NCBI GenBank assembly: GCA_910578965.1
Contig: CAJTSP010000075.1
Span: 1-12,504, forward strand
Reading direction: 5' to 3'
Length of the DNA stretch: 12,504 bases
Source: an uncultured Oscillospiraceae bacterium
Lineage (GTDB): Bacteria > Bacillota > Clostridia > Oscillospirales > Ruminococcaceae
Shown: positions 5,894 through 12,504 of the stretch, piece by piece
How the letters are laid out: each line of letters opens with the position of its first letter
Position numbering within the stretch: the stretch's first letter is position 1
Position numbers and translations under genes: made by a program
The notes under the pieces: generated by a model
Database searches by the model: none
What the model saw: only the letters and a program-made list of their open reading frames with translations
Told to the model about the DNA's origin: nothing

Positions 5894-6829
5894 CTATTGG
5901 GTAATCACGGTGCCGGTCGTACCTTCCAGCGCCTCGGCCGCGCGGGAAAGCGAGGTGATGAGGGCTGTACCGCCGTGTGCGGCGCGCACAAACTCGATGC
6001 AGGACTCCACCTTGGGCAGCATGCTGCCCGGGGCAAACTGCCCCTCGCCGATATACCGCTCGGCCTCGGCAAGGCTCATGCCGGCCAGTTCCTTCTGGTC
6101 GGGCTTGCCAAAGTTGATGCAGACCCGGTCCACCGCCGTCAGGATGATGAGCCGGTCGGCCTTGAGGTCCCGCGCCAGCAGAGCGCTCGCCCGGTCCTTG
6201 TCGATCACCGCCGCAACCCCCTTGAGGCCGGCCGGCGTTTCGGCCACCGGGATACCGCCGCCGCCTACCGTAATCACAATGTCGCCGGCGGCCACCAGTT
6301 GTTCCACCACGCCCAGCTCCACGATGCGGGTGGGGATGGGGGAGGGTACCACCCGGCGGTAGCCGCGCCCGGCGTCCTCCACAAAGGTAAAGCCCTTTTC
6401 GGCGGCGATTTTATCCGCCTCCTCCTTGGTGTAAAAGCTGCCCACCGGCTTGGTGGGGTGCTCAAAACCGGGGTCCTTTTCGTCCACTACCACCTGGGTT
6501 ACCACGGTGGCACAGTGTTTTTGGATGCCGCGGGCTGCCAGCTCCTGCTGGATCGCCTGCTGCAGATGGTAGCCGATATACCCCTGGGTCATCGCGCCGC
6601 ACTCAGGAAAAGGCATATACGGGGTACCGCCGCCCTTGCCCGACGAAAACTCCATAGCCAGATTGATCATGCCCACCTGCGGGCCGTTGCCGTGGCCGAT
6701 CACCACCTCGTACCCTTTTTCCACCAGGTCCACAATCGGCTTTGCAGTTTCTTTTACCAGGGCCAACTGCTCCTCGGGGTCCTTGCCCAGGGCGTTGCCG
6801 CCCAAGGCCACTACGATCCGTTCTGCCAT
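5894..6829 (-). CDS. arcC: Carbamate kinase
   Basis: Catalyses carbamoyl phosphate + ADP to carbamate (then CO2 and NH3) + ATP, the energy-yielding last step of the ADI pathway; cytoplasmic. The length of 311 aa is typical. Family signatures are VALGGNAL (7-14), GHGNGPQVG (45-53) in the substrate loop, VGGGGIPV (188-195), DKDRASALLA (210-219) and FAPGSMLPKV (266-275) with its conserved Lys. The ATG is 4 nt after the arcB stop, and no Shine-Dalgarno sequence is visible before it, so translation is probably coupled to arcB. Third gene of the operon. The identity is firm. Confidence 0.96.
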   Translation of the reverse strand: MAERIVVALGGNALGKDPEEQLALVKETAKPIVDLVEKGYEVVIGHGNGPQVGMINLAMEFSSGKGGGTPYMPFPECGAMTQGYIGYHLQQAIQQELAARGIQKHCATVVTQVVVDEKDPGFEHPTKPVGSFYTKEEADKIAAEKGFTFVEDAGRGYRRVVPSPIPTRIVELGVVEQLVAAGDIVITVGGGGIPVAETPAGLKGVAAVIDKDRASALLARDLKADRLIILTAVDRVCINFGKPDQKELAGMSLAEAERYIGEGQFAPGSMLPKVESCIEFVRAAHGGTALITSLSRAAEALEGTTGTVITQ

Positions 6830-6833
6830 ACGC

Positions 6834-7826
6834 TTATTTCAGAGTCGCGTACATCACAGCCTTGATGGTGTGCATACGGTTCTCTGCCTCCTCAAACTGG
6901 CGGGCCTGCTTGCCCAGGAATACGTCGTCGGTTACCTCCATGGCCGGCAGGCCAAACTGCTGGTAGATATCCTCGCCCACGGTAGTCTCGCGGTCGTGGA
7001 AGGAGGGCAGGCAGTGCAGGAAGATGGCGGTGGGCTTGGCCTCGGCCATCAGCTCCTTGTTGACCTGGTAAGGCAGCAGCAGCTTGATGCGCTGGGCCCA
7101 CAGCTCGGCCGGCTCGCCCATCGAGACCCAGATGTCGGTGTAGAGGATGTCGCAGTCCTTGGCGCCCTCGTGCACGTCGTCGGTAAACTCCAGTACCGCG
7201 CCGGTCTCGGCGGCCACTGCCTGGCATTTTTCCACCAGCTCAGCCTTCGGCATCAGCTCCTTGGGCCCGCAGGCGCAGAAGTGCATGCCCAGCTTTGCCG
7301 AAACCACCATCAGCGAGTTGGCCACGTTGTTGCGGGCGTCGCCAAAGAAGGTCAATTTGCGGCCCCGCAGGTCGCCAAACTCCTCGCGAGCCGTCATAAT
7401 ATCGGCCAGCATCTGGGTGGGATGGAAGTCGTCGGTGAGGCCGTTCCATACCGGCACGCCGGAGTAGCGGGCCAGGTCTTCCACCACCGACTGCTTGAAG
7501 CCGCGGTACTCGATGCCGTCAAACATCCGGCCCAGCACCTTGGCGGTATCGGCCAGCGACTCCTTTTTGCCCATCTGGGACGAGCCGGGGTCCAGGAAGG
7601 TGACGCCCATGCCCAGATCGCGCGCGCCCACCTCAAAGGCGCAGCGGGTGCGGGTGGAGGTTTTTTCAAACAGCAATACTACTTGCTTATCGGTGAGCCA
7701 TTTGTGCTCCACGCCGTTCTGCTTCATCCGTTTGAACTCGGTAGCCAGGTCCAGCAGGTAGTTAATCTCGCCGGGGGTGTAGTCCAGCAGGGTCAAAAAG
7801 CTTCTGCCTCGTACGTTTACGCCCAT
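6834..7826 (-). CDS. arcB: Ornithine carbamoyltransferase, catabolic
   Basis: Converts citrulline and phosphate to ornithine and carbamoyl phosphate in the ADI direction; cytoplasmic. The length of 330 aa is normal. The carbamoyl phosphate site is STRTR (57-61) with HPTQ (135-138), the second-domain hallmark is FFGDARNNVANS (160-171), the ornithine loop is DIWVSMG (231-237) and the catalytic HCLP is at 271-274. The sequence alone does not separate catabolic arcB from biosynthetic argF; the place between arcA and arcC decides for arcB. AGAGG lies about 10 nt before the ATG, and the gap from the arcA stop is 43 nt. Confidence 0.95.
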   Translation of the reverse strand: MGVNVRGRSFLTLLDYTPGEINYLLDLATEFKRMKQNGVEHKWLTDKQVVLLFEKTSTRTRCAFEVGARDLGMGVTFLDPGSSQMGKKESLADTAKVLGRMFDGIEYRGFKQSVVEDLARYSGVPVWNGLTDDFHPTQMLADIMTAREEFGDLRGRKLTFFGDARNNVANSLMVVSAKLGMHFCACGPKELMPKAELVEKCQAVAAETGAVLEFTDDVHEGAKDCDILYTDIWVSMGEPAELWAQRIKLLLPYQVNKELMAEAKPTAIFLHCLPSFHDRETTVGEDIYQQFGLPAMEVTDDVFLGKQARQFEEAENRMHTIKAVMYATLK

Positions 7827-7869
7827 TGTAACGGTTCCTCTCTTTCCCTTAGTAAAGTATGGCTTTAGG

Positions 7870-9099
7870 TTATTCTGCGCGGATCAGCGGCATCGACATG
7901 CAGCGCGGGCCGCCGCGTCCGCGGGACAGCTCAGCCGACGGCATTTCCAGCACCGTAATGCCCTTGTCGCGCAAAATGGCGTTGGTCACGTCGTTGCGCT
8001 GGTACACCACGATCTTGCCCGGGGCGATGCACAGGGTATTGGAGCCGTCGTTCCACTGCTCGCGGGCGGCTGCGATCATGTCGTCGCCGCCGCAGGGGAT
8101 CAGCTCCACCTTGTCCTGATGGGTGTATTTTTCCAGGATGTGCTCCAGATCGGAATCGATCCGTTTGATCCGCAGGTCGGCCGGGTCGTCGGCGCCGGGG
8201 GTGATCTCGTATACGGTCAGCGGGCCGATGATGGCGGGGTGGATGGTGTACTTGTCCACGTCGATCTGGGTAAACACGGTGTCCAGGTGCATAAAGGCGC
8301 GGCAGTCGGGGATGTCGAAGGCCAGGACGGTGCGGATTTTGGCGTTCGGATCCAGGAACAGGCCGCGGGCCGCAGCCTCGATGCCGTCCGGGCTGGTGCG
8401 CTGCGAGATACCGATGGCCAGGGTGTCCTCGGTGAGGTTCAGCACATCGCCGCCCTCGATGTTAGCGTGGTTGGTGCGGTCGTAGTAGCGGGTCACCAGG
8501 CCCTCAAAGTCGGGGTGGTAGTTAAAGATATAATCGGCATAGAGGGTTTCGCGGCAGCGGGTGGGGAAACGCATCTTGTGCAAAAATACGCCGGTGCCCA
8601 CCGAGGCAAAGGGGTCGCGGGTAAAATAGAGGTTGGGCATCGCGTCTACCACCATGTCGTCCGGCGGGGCGATCATATCCTGCAGCGAGTAGGCGCGCAC
8701 ATCGCCCATCTCGCGCATGGTAATGCCCTCCATGGTCTTTTCCACAAGGGCCTTGCCCTCAAAATTTTGGGTGAGGTAATCGTACAGCTTGTCCTGCCAG
8801 CGGCGGGTTTTGATGTTGCCCTCGGTGAGCCACTGGTACAAAAAGGGTTTTACCAGCTCGGGGTGCAGCTTGAGCACGTCGGTCATCAGGTCTTCCAAAT
8901 AGACAACCTCGGTGCCGTTGTCCCGCAGGATCTGGGCAAAGGCGTCATGCTCCTGCTGGGCGACCTTCAAAAAGGGGATGTCGTCAAAAAGAAGCTCGGG
9001 CAGCCGGTCGGGCACCAGGTTCAGCAGTTCCCGGCCCGGGCGGTGCAGCAGGACCTTTTTGAGCGGCTTGATCTCGCTTCGTACACAGATACCCTTCAT
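7870..9099 (-). CDS. arcA: Arginine deiminase
   Basis: Hydrolyses arginine to citrulline and ammonia, the first ADI step; cytoplasmic. The 409-aa length matches the family. The catalytic set is intact: D162 in FTRDP, E215 in EGGD, H271 and D273 in MHLDTVF, and the nucleophile C400 in GGPRCMSMP near the C-terminus. The N-terminus MKGICVRSEIKPLKKVLLHRPG is the standard family start. The ribosome site is weak (AAAGG 14 nt or GGAA 6 to 9 nt before the ATG). It is the first gene of arcA-arcB-arcC-antiporter. A likely promoter lies at 9217-9244, giving a leader of about 110 nt, long enough for extra regulatory sites. Confidence 0.97.
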   Translation of the reverse strand: MKGICVRSEIKPLKKVLLHRPGRELLNLVPDRLPELLFDDIPFLKVAQQEHDAFAQILRDNGTEVVYLEDLMTDVLKLHPELVKPFLYQWLTEGNIKTRRWQDKLYDYLTQNFEGKALVEKTMEGITMREMGDVRAYSLQDMIAPPDDMVVDAMPNLYFTRDPFASVGTGVFLHKMRFPTRCRETLYADYIFNYHPDFEGLVTRYYDRTNHANIEGGDVLNLTEDTLAIGISQRTSPDGIEAAARGLFLDPNAKIRTVLAFDIPDCRAFMHLDTVFTQIDVDKYTIHPAIIGPLTVYEITPGADDPADLRIKRIDSDLEHILEKYTHQDKVELIPCGGDDMIAAAREQWNDGSNTLCIAPGKIVVYQRNDVTNAILRDKGITVLEMPSAELSRGRGGPRCMSMPLIRAE

Positions 9100-9216
9100 G
9101 TCTTTTCCAACCTTTCAGCATTTTTCAGAACGGCCAGCACCTGCGCGCATAGGTGTTTTCTTGCCTTAATCATACCGGGTTTGGGGGCGGAGTTGTGGAA
9201 GTTTTGACCAAATAAA

Positions 9217-9244
9217 ATTGTACTTTTCAGCGGGTTTTAGTGAA
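9217..9244 (-). promoter_or_regulatory. Candidate promoter of the arc operon
   Basis: On the minus strand TTCACT (9239-9244) lies 16 nt before TACAAT (9217-9222). The -10 is strong and the -35 weak, as expected for a promoter needing an activator. A single ARG half-site (TGAATA, plus strand 9241-9246) overlaps the -35. A second possible -10, TATGAT near 9169-9174, lacks a fitting -35. The whole stretch 9100-9388 holds no gene. Confidence 0.5.
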
Positions 9245-9321
9245 TAGGTAGAGAGCCCGCCTTCCAAGGGGGCCGGGGCAGCCTGCACAAAAGTGTAAAA
9301 AAATTATTTTTGGGGAAACTA

Positions 9322-9350
9322 TTGTATTTTCATGCGGTGTGTGCTAAAAT
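9322..9350 (+). promoter_or_regulatory. Promoter of the tRNA-Arg gene
   Basis: TTGTAT (9322-9327), a 17-nt spacer and TAAAAT (9345-9350) lie 38 nt upstream of the mature tRNA. It is divergent from the arc operon promoter. The transcript leader contains a hairpin CATCGG/CCGATG (9362-9367 and 9382-9387) ending directly before the tRNA. Confidence 0.75.
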
Positions 9351-9388
9351 ACAAAGCAGTTCATCGGCAGGCAAAAAAATTCCGATGT

Positions 9389-9465
9389 GCGCTGATAGCT
9401 CAGTTGGATAGAGTGTTTGGCTACGAACCAAAAGGTCGGGGGTTCGAATCCCTTTCAGCGCACCA
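9389..9465 (+). tRNA. tRNA-Arg(ACG)
   Basis: A full cloverleaf: acceptor GCGCTGA/TCAGCGC with seven pairs, D-stem GCTC/GAGT, anticodon stem TTTGG/CCAAA around loop CTACGAA giving anticodon ACG, variable loop AGGTC, and T-arm GGGGG-TTCGAAT-CCCTT with two G-U pairs. Discriminator A and CCA (9463-9465) are encoded. ACG is normally edited to ICG by TadA, so this tRNA would read CGU, CGC and CGA. It is a monocistronic gene between its own promoter and a strong terminator, and the only plus-strand gene here. Its neighbour is the gene for its own synthetase. Confidence 0.97.
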
Positions 9466-9471
9466 CAAAAG

Positions 9472-9515
9472 GCGCATATACCCGTATAAGGTCGGGTATA
9501 TGCGCTTTTATTTTT
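9472..9515 (+). terminator. Intrinsic terminator of tRNA-Arg
   Basis: A perfect 13-bp stem (9472-9484 with 9493-9505, 8-nt loop) is followed by TTTTATTTTT (9506-9515). It begins 7 nt after the tRNA CCA. In the opposite direction TTTT also follows after a bulged base, so it may help to stop read-through from argS. Confidence 0.93.
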
Positions 9516-9584
9516 CCCAAAACCGGATGCTAAAATACCCATGGCCGTGCAGGAATCGGCAGAAGCATGCAGGCCAAATGGAAA

Positions 9585-9606
9585 GCCGCCCTCAAGAGAG
9601 GGCGGC
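9585..9606 (-). terminator. Probable terminator of argS
   Basis: A perfect 9-bp GC-rich stem (GCCGCCCTC/GAGGGCGGC, loop of 4) lies 123 nt after the argS stop and is followed on the minus strand by TTTCCATTT, a short imperfect U-tract. It may work in both directions. The stretch 9607-9728 holds nothing else I can support. Confidence 0.6.
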
Positions 9607-9728
9607 TTGTCCTGTATTTTGCAAGCCTCCTGCTGCGCGGCGGGGGATGAGGGGGGCGATGGGGCTGTATGCGCCCGGGTGCGGCAGCTTGCGCGGCGGC
9701 GTTGGCCGGCAGGGGGAAGCCCGCAGGG

Positions 9729-11387
9729 TCACATCCGCTCGGGGGCGGCAACGCCCAGCAGGCCGAGGGCGTTTTTGAGGGTGACCTTTACGGCCATTAT
9801 CAGGCCCAGGCGCTGGTTGGTCAGGTCGGCATCGTCCGGGTTGTTCACATAGGTCTGGTTGTAGTAGCTGTGGTAGAGCCGCACCAGCGAGAGGATATAG
9901 TCCGCAATCTTGTTGGGCTTGCGCAAGGCCGCCGCGTTTGCCACCTCGGCCGGGAATTCCCCAACCAGCTTGAGTAGCTGCAGCTCCTTGTCCTCGGTCA
10001 GCCGGTCATAGCTATCCTGCTTGCGGAAGGCCGGAATCTCGGGATTGCGCAGGATCGAGCAGATCCGCGAGTGGGCGTACTGCGCATAGTACACCGGGTT
10101 GTCGCTGCCCTGGGTGCGGGCCAGCTTGAGGTCAAAGTCCATGTGGGAGGTCACGTCCTTCGAGGCAAAGAACCACCGCGCCGCGTCCACCCCGATGTCC
10201 TCGCAGAGCTCCCGCAGGGTCACCGCGTTGCCGGTGCGCTTGGACATCTTCACCTCAACCCCGTCCTCCACCATCCGCACCATCTGGATCAGCTCGATTG
10301 AGAGGGTGCCTTCCGGGTAGCCCAGGGCCGTGAGGGCCGCCTTCATCCGGGTCACGTAGGAGTGGTGGTCCGCCCCCCACAAATCAACCAAAATGGGGTA
10401 GCCGCGCTCTAACTTATACACGTGGTTGGCAATGTCCGGAGTCATATACGAGAGGGTGCCGTCGCTCTTGCGCAGCACCCGGTCCTTGTCGTCCCCGTAA
10501 TCGGTGCTGCGGAACCACAATGCCCCGTCCTTTTCGTACAAAAGGCCCAGCTCGTCCATCCGGGCAAGGCAGTCGTTGATCCGCTTTTTATTGTCCTCGT
10601 AAAAAAAGGTCTCGTGTACCCAGGAAACAATGTTTACCCCATACAGCTTGAGGTCGGCGTCGATCTTGGCAAGCTCCCGCTTTTTGCCCTCGGCCATAAA
10701 GTATTCCAGCCGCTCGCCGGGGTCGGCCGTCAGCCATTTGTCCCCGTCCGCCTTGGCGATGTCGTAGGCGATCTGCCGCACGTCCTCGGCATGGTAGCCG
10801 TTTTCCGGCAGGGGGTACTCCTTGCCAAAATACTCGAAATACCGCGAGGTGAGCGACTCGCCCAGCATCACGATCTGGTTGCCCGCGTCGTTTACATAAA
10901 ACTCCCGCAGCACGTCCCAGCCGCTCTTTTCCAAAAGGCGGCAGATGCAGTCGCCCCAGGCGGCGTTGCGGGCATGGCCGCAATGCAGATCGCCGGTGGG
11001 GTTGGCCGAGACCCATTCCACCAGAATGCGCCTGCCCGCGCCCGAATCGTTTTTGCCATAATCGTCCCCGGCCTCGATCACCCGGTTGATGAGCGCGCTC
11101 AGGGCCCCGCTCTTGAGCTTTACGTTGATAAAGCCCGGCTTTGCCACCGTGACGCTTTCGGCCTCGGGCAAAAGGGCCGCCAGCTCCTCTGCAATGGGCT
11201 GCGCGATATCCATCGGGCTTTTGTGCAATTGTTTTGCCAGCCGCATGGCCACGCTGGTGGCATAGTCGCCCAGCTTGGGGTCCCGCGGCGCCTCCACCGC
11301 CAGTTGCCCCTCCTCCGGCTCTATCCCCCAGGCCTTTTGTACCGCCTGTTTGGCTGCGCTGTAAATCTTTTGCTCAAAATCGCTCAT
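9729..11387 (-). CDS. argS: Arginyl-tRNA synthetase
   Basis: Class I synthetase charging tRNA-Arg with arginine, 552 aa, typical length. An N-terminal Arg_tRNA_synt_N domain (about 1-85) with GDYATSVAMRLAK is followed by the catalytic core with VEWVSANPTG and the HIGH signature as HCGH (135-138), then VKMSKRTGNAV with a canonical KMSKR (380-384), and a C-terminal DALR anticodon-binding domain from about 430 (YAQYAHSRICSIL). The start at 11387 is preferred over the open frame's 11411 because AGGAG lies 7 nt before it. It has its own promoter at 11456-11484 and sits 91 nt after the GH13 gene. Its first 12 codons and ribosome site are duplicated exactly at bases 1-55. It converges with tRNA-Arg. 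Confidence 0.97.
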   Translation of the reverse strand: MSDFEQKIYSAAKQAVQKAWGIEPEEGQLAVEAPRDPKLGDYATSVAMRLAKQLHKSPMDIAQPIAEELAALLPEAESVTVAKPGFINVKLKSGALSALINRVIEAGDDYGKNDSGAGRRILVEWVSANPTGDLHCGHARNAAWGDCICRLLEKSGWDVLREFYVNDAGNQIVMLGESLTSRYFEYFGKEYPLPENGYHAEDVRQIAYDIAKADGDKWLTADPGERLEYFMAEGKKRELAKIDADLKLYGVNIVSWVHETFFYEDNKKRINDCLARMDELGLLYEKDGALWFRSTDYGDDKDRVLRKSDGTLSYMTPDIANHVYKLERGYPILVDLWGADHHSYVTRMKAALTALGYPEGTLSIELIQMVRMVEDGVEVKMSKRTGNAVTLRELCEDIGVDAARWFFASKDVTSHMDFDLKLARTQGSDNPVYYAQYAHSRICSILRNPEIPAFRKQDSYDRLTEDKELQLLKLVGEFPAEVANAAALRKPNKIADYILSLVRLYHSYYNQTYVNNPDDADLTNQRLGLIMAVKVTLKNALGLLGVAAPERM

Positions 11388-11406
11388 TCTTCTGCTCCTT
11401 ACTTTT
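11352..11406. repeat. 55-bp exact repeat, copy 2
   Basis: Identical to bases 1-55. This copy lies at the 5' end of the full-length argS gene, covering codons 1-12, the ribosome site and 8 or so leader bases. Beyond it the leader leads to the GH13 gene rather than to argR. Confidence 0.97.
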
Positions 11407-11443
11407 TTCAATCGGCTGTTTCTTAATATTTGTTATATTTGTT

Positions 11444-11470
11444 GGGTATCCCTGCATTTTAAGAATACCC
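11444..11470 (-). promoter_or_regulatory. Dyad centred on the argS -10 box
   Basis: GGGTAT (11444-11449) and ATACCC (11465-11470) form an inverted repeat with a 15-nt spacer holding the -10 box (11456-11461). This placing suits a repressor site; as RNA it would be a weak 6-bp hairpin without a U-tract. A tandem 9-mer ATATTTGTT (11426-11443) follows directly. It is not a full ARG box, though TGCATTTT resembles one half. Confidence 0.4.
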
Positions 11471-11484
11471 GGCGCGGCTCACAA
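11456..11484 (-). promoter_or_regulatory. Promoter of argS
   Basis: On the minus strand TTGTGA (11479-11484), a 17-nt spacer and TAAAAT (11456-11461). The last three bases of the -35 box are the stop codon of the GH13 gene. The predicted leader is about 60 nt, too short for a T-box riboswitch. Confidence 0.7.
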
Positions 11485-12504
11485 CACAAAAACCGCGCAG
11501 GACACCGGCGCGGCGGTTATCGCCCCCGGCCGCAGCTCTGGCGCCCTGCCAATGGCGTACAGCAGTCCTTTGGGCGCCTGCGGCAGGGGGCAGGCGGCCT
11601 CCCTGTCGGACGGGTTCAGCACCACCAAAAGGGTTTCGCCGCCGTCCCGCCGCAGGTAGGCCAGCGGGCAGGTATCCTTTTTGGCGTACACAAACTCAAT
11701 TTCACCCCAGCTTTGCAGGGCGGTGTGGCCCTTGCGCAGGGCAGCCAGCCGTTTTACCTCGTTTAGCAGGGAATCCTTTTCTTGTAGCTGCTCCCCGGCG
11801 GTGGGGCGGCCGGGGGCCTCGTCCTGCCGGATGTACAGCCGCTCTTTGGGCGCGGCCGAAAAACCGGCGTTTGGCGAGGAATCCCACTGCATGGGGCTGC
11901 GGGAGCCGGTGCGCTCGTAGCCTCCCTCCACCGAGGGCAGCCCCTCGAGATACCGCATGCCGATCTCGTCGCCGTAATAGATAAAGGGCGCGCCCGGCAT
12001 GGTCAGCAAAAAGGCAAAGGCCAGCTTAAGCCGCTCGCCGTGTATCCTGCGGGCCAGCCGCTCCATGTCGTGGTTGCCCGAGGGGATGCAGATCAGCCCC
12101 CGGCCGGCCGCGGCGGCGCGGCTTTCCAGGTATCGCTGCACAAAGGCCGAAGCGTCCCCCTTGCCGGCAAAAAAGGGCTTTTCGCAGCGGAACAAATCGT
12201 TATAGCGCGAGGAGCCAAAATGCAGCAAAAAGTCCATGTGGAAACCGCAGGCAAGGCTCTTTTCCGGCTCGCCCCACTCCGAGATGATGGCCGCCTCGGG
12301 GAATTCCTCGTCCAAAAAGGCCCGCACCTGCCGCCACACCCCCATGGTGCCCAGGGCTTCGGGGTCCTGCTTGACCAGCGAGCCGGCCATGTCCACCCGG
12401 AACCCGTCGCAGCCCATCCGCAGCCAGAACCGCATCACCTCGATCATGGCACGGATGGTGGCCTTGGGGCCGGGGGCGTCGGTGGGCTGCTGCCAGCTTT
12501 GGGC
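11479..12504 (-). CDS. GH13 alpha-glucosidase family enzyme, N-terminus beyond window
   Basis: The C-terminal 341 residues of an alpha-amylase superfamily enzyme; the frame stays open through the right edge, beyond the first Met at 12447. Visible are region II GFRVDMA (34-40 of the fragment) with the nucleophile D38, the region III acid in IISEWGE (E76), region IV SGNHDMER with the transition-state Asp (D146), and GSRSPMQWDSSPNAGFS (200-216), which is typical of oligo-1,6-glucosidase, alpha-glucosidase and trehalose synthase-like members. A C-terminal beta domain follows. No signal can be judged without the N-terminus. It likely splits short alpha-glucans or related glucosides in the cytoplasm. 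It has no functional link to the arginine genes; its stop codon overlaps the argS promoter. Exact substrate is undetermined. Confidence 0.9.
   Translation of the reverse strand, partial: AQSWQQPTDAPGPKATIRAMIEVMRFWLRMGCDGFRVDMAGSLVKQDPEALGTMGVWRQVRAFLDEEFPEAAIISEWGEPEKSLACGFHMDFLLHFGSSRYNDLFRCEKPFFAGKGDASAFVQRYLESRAAAAGRGLICIPSGNHDMERLARRIHGERLKLAFAFLLTMPGAPFIYYGDEIGMRYLEGLPSVEGGYERTGSRSPMQWDSSPNAGFSAAPKERLYIRQDEAPGRPTAGEQLQEKDSLLNEVKRLAALRKGHTALQSWGEIEFVYAKKDTCPLAYLRRDGGETLLVVLNPSDREAACPLPQAPKGLLYAIGRAPELRPGAITAAPVSCAVFVL

Noticed and set aside
9541..9852. Plus-strand open frames after the tRNA terminator
   Set aside because: They run into the antisense of argS and have no promoter, ribosome site or family resemblance; the start lies beside a terminator.
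1..11406. A genomic island bounded by direct repeats, as left by an integrative element
   Set aside because: The 55-bp repeats are coding argS ends, not att-like, and no integrase, transposase or excisionase gene lies between them; the tRNA 3' end is not repeated in the window.
11447..11464. A full ARG box at the argS promoter
   Set aside because: Only one half (TGCATTTT) resembles the consensus; the other half fails, so only a dyad is reported.

Overview
The window reads as part of the chromosome of a fairly GC-rich anaerobic Firmicute, most likely a gut Clostridia/Oscillospiraceae-type bacterium. The signs are AGGAGG-like ribosome sites, sigma-A type promoters, an AhrC-like ArgR, a complete arginine deiminase (ADI) operon with a YfcC/ArcD-type antiporter, and a tRNA gene with an encoded CCA. 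The lineage is inferred from gene content and style only. Every protein gene lies on the minus strand. The only plus-strand gene is a tRNA.

Layout in order of minus-strand transcription (right to left): a GH13 alpha-glucosidase cut by the right edge (11479-12504); argS for arginyl-tRNA synthetase with its own promoter (9729-11387); a plus-strand tRNA-Arg(ACG) with promoter and terminator, convergent with argS (9389-9465); the ADI operon arcA-arcB-arcC-arcD-like (9099 down to 4349); an AraC-family regulator with two complete DNA-binding domains (2814-4118); an M20D amidohydrolase (1522-2634); a freestanding PheT-like B3/4 domain protein (683-1402); argR (132-587); and at the left edge the first 12 codons of an argS gene (1-36).

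Nearly everything concerns arginine. Arginine is charged onto tRNA (ArgRS, tRNA-Arg), imported in exchange for ornithine (ArcD-like), degraded to ornithine, ammonia, CO2 and ATP (ArcA, ArcB, ArcC), and sensed (ArgR, probably the AraC protein). The B3/4 protein may proofread mischarged tRNA. It sits upstream of argR, behind a near-consensus promoter whose -35 box is covered by a clear ARG box, so this pair probably forms an ArgR-autoregulated unit.

The points most worth a second look are these: (1) bases 1-55 are an exact copy of the 5' end of the argS lying 11.35 kb away, which implies a second argS, a tandem or circular form of the island, strain variation, or an assembly-graph edge; (2) the ARG box over the B3/4-argR promoter; (3) the AraC regulator with duplicated DNA-binding domain; (4) two long RNA hairpins flanking the antiporter gene, whose G-U pairs fit only the minus-strand transcript; (5) a freestanding tRNA-editing-type domain embedded in an arginine island. 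No CRISPR array, IS element or phage gene was seen.
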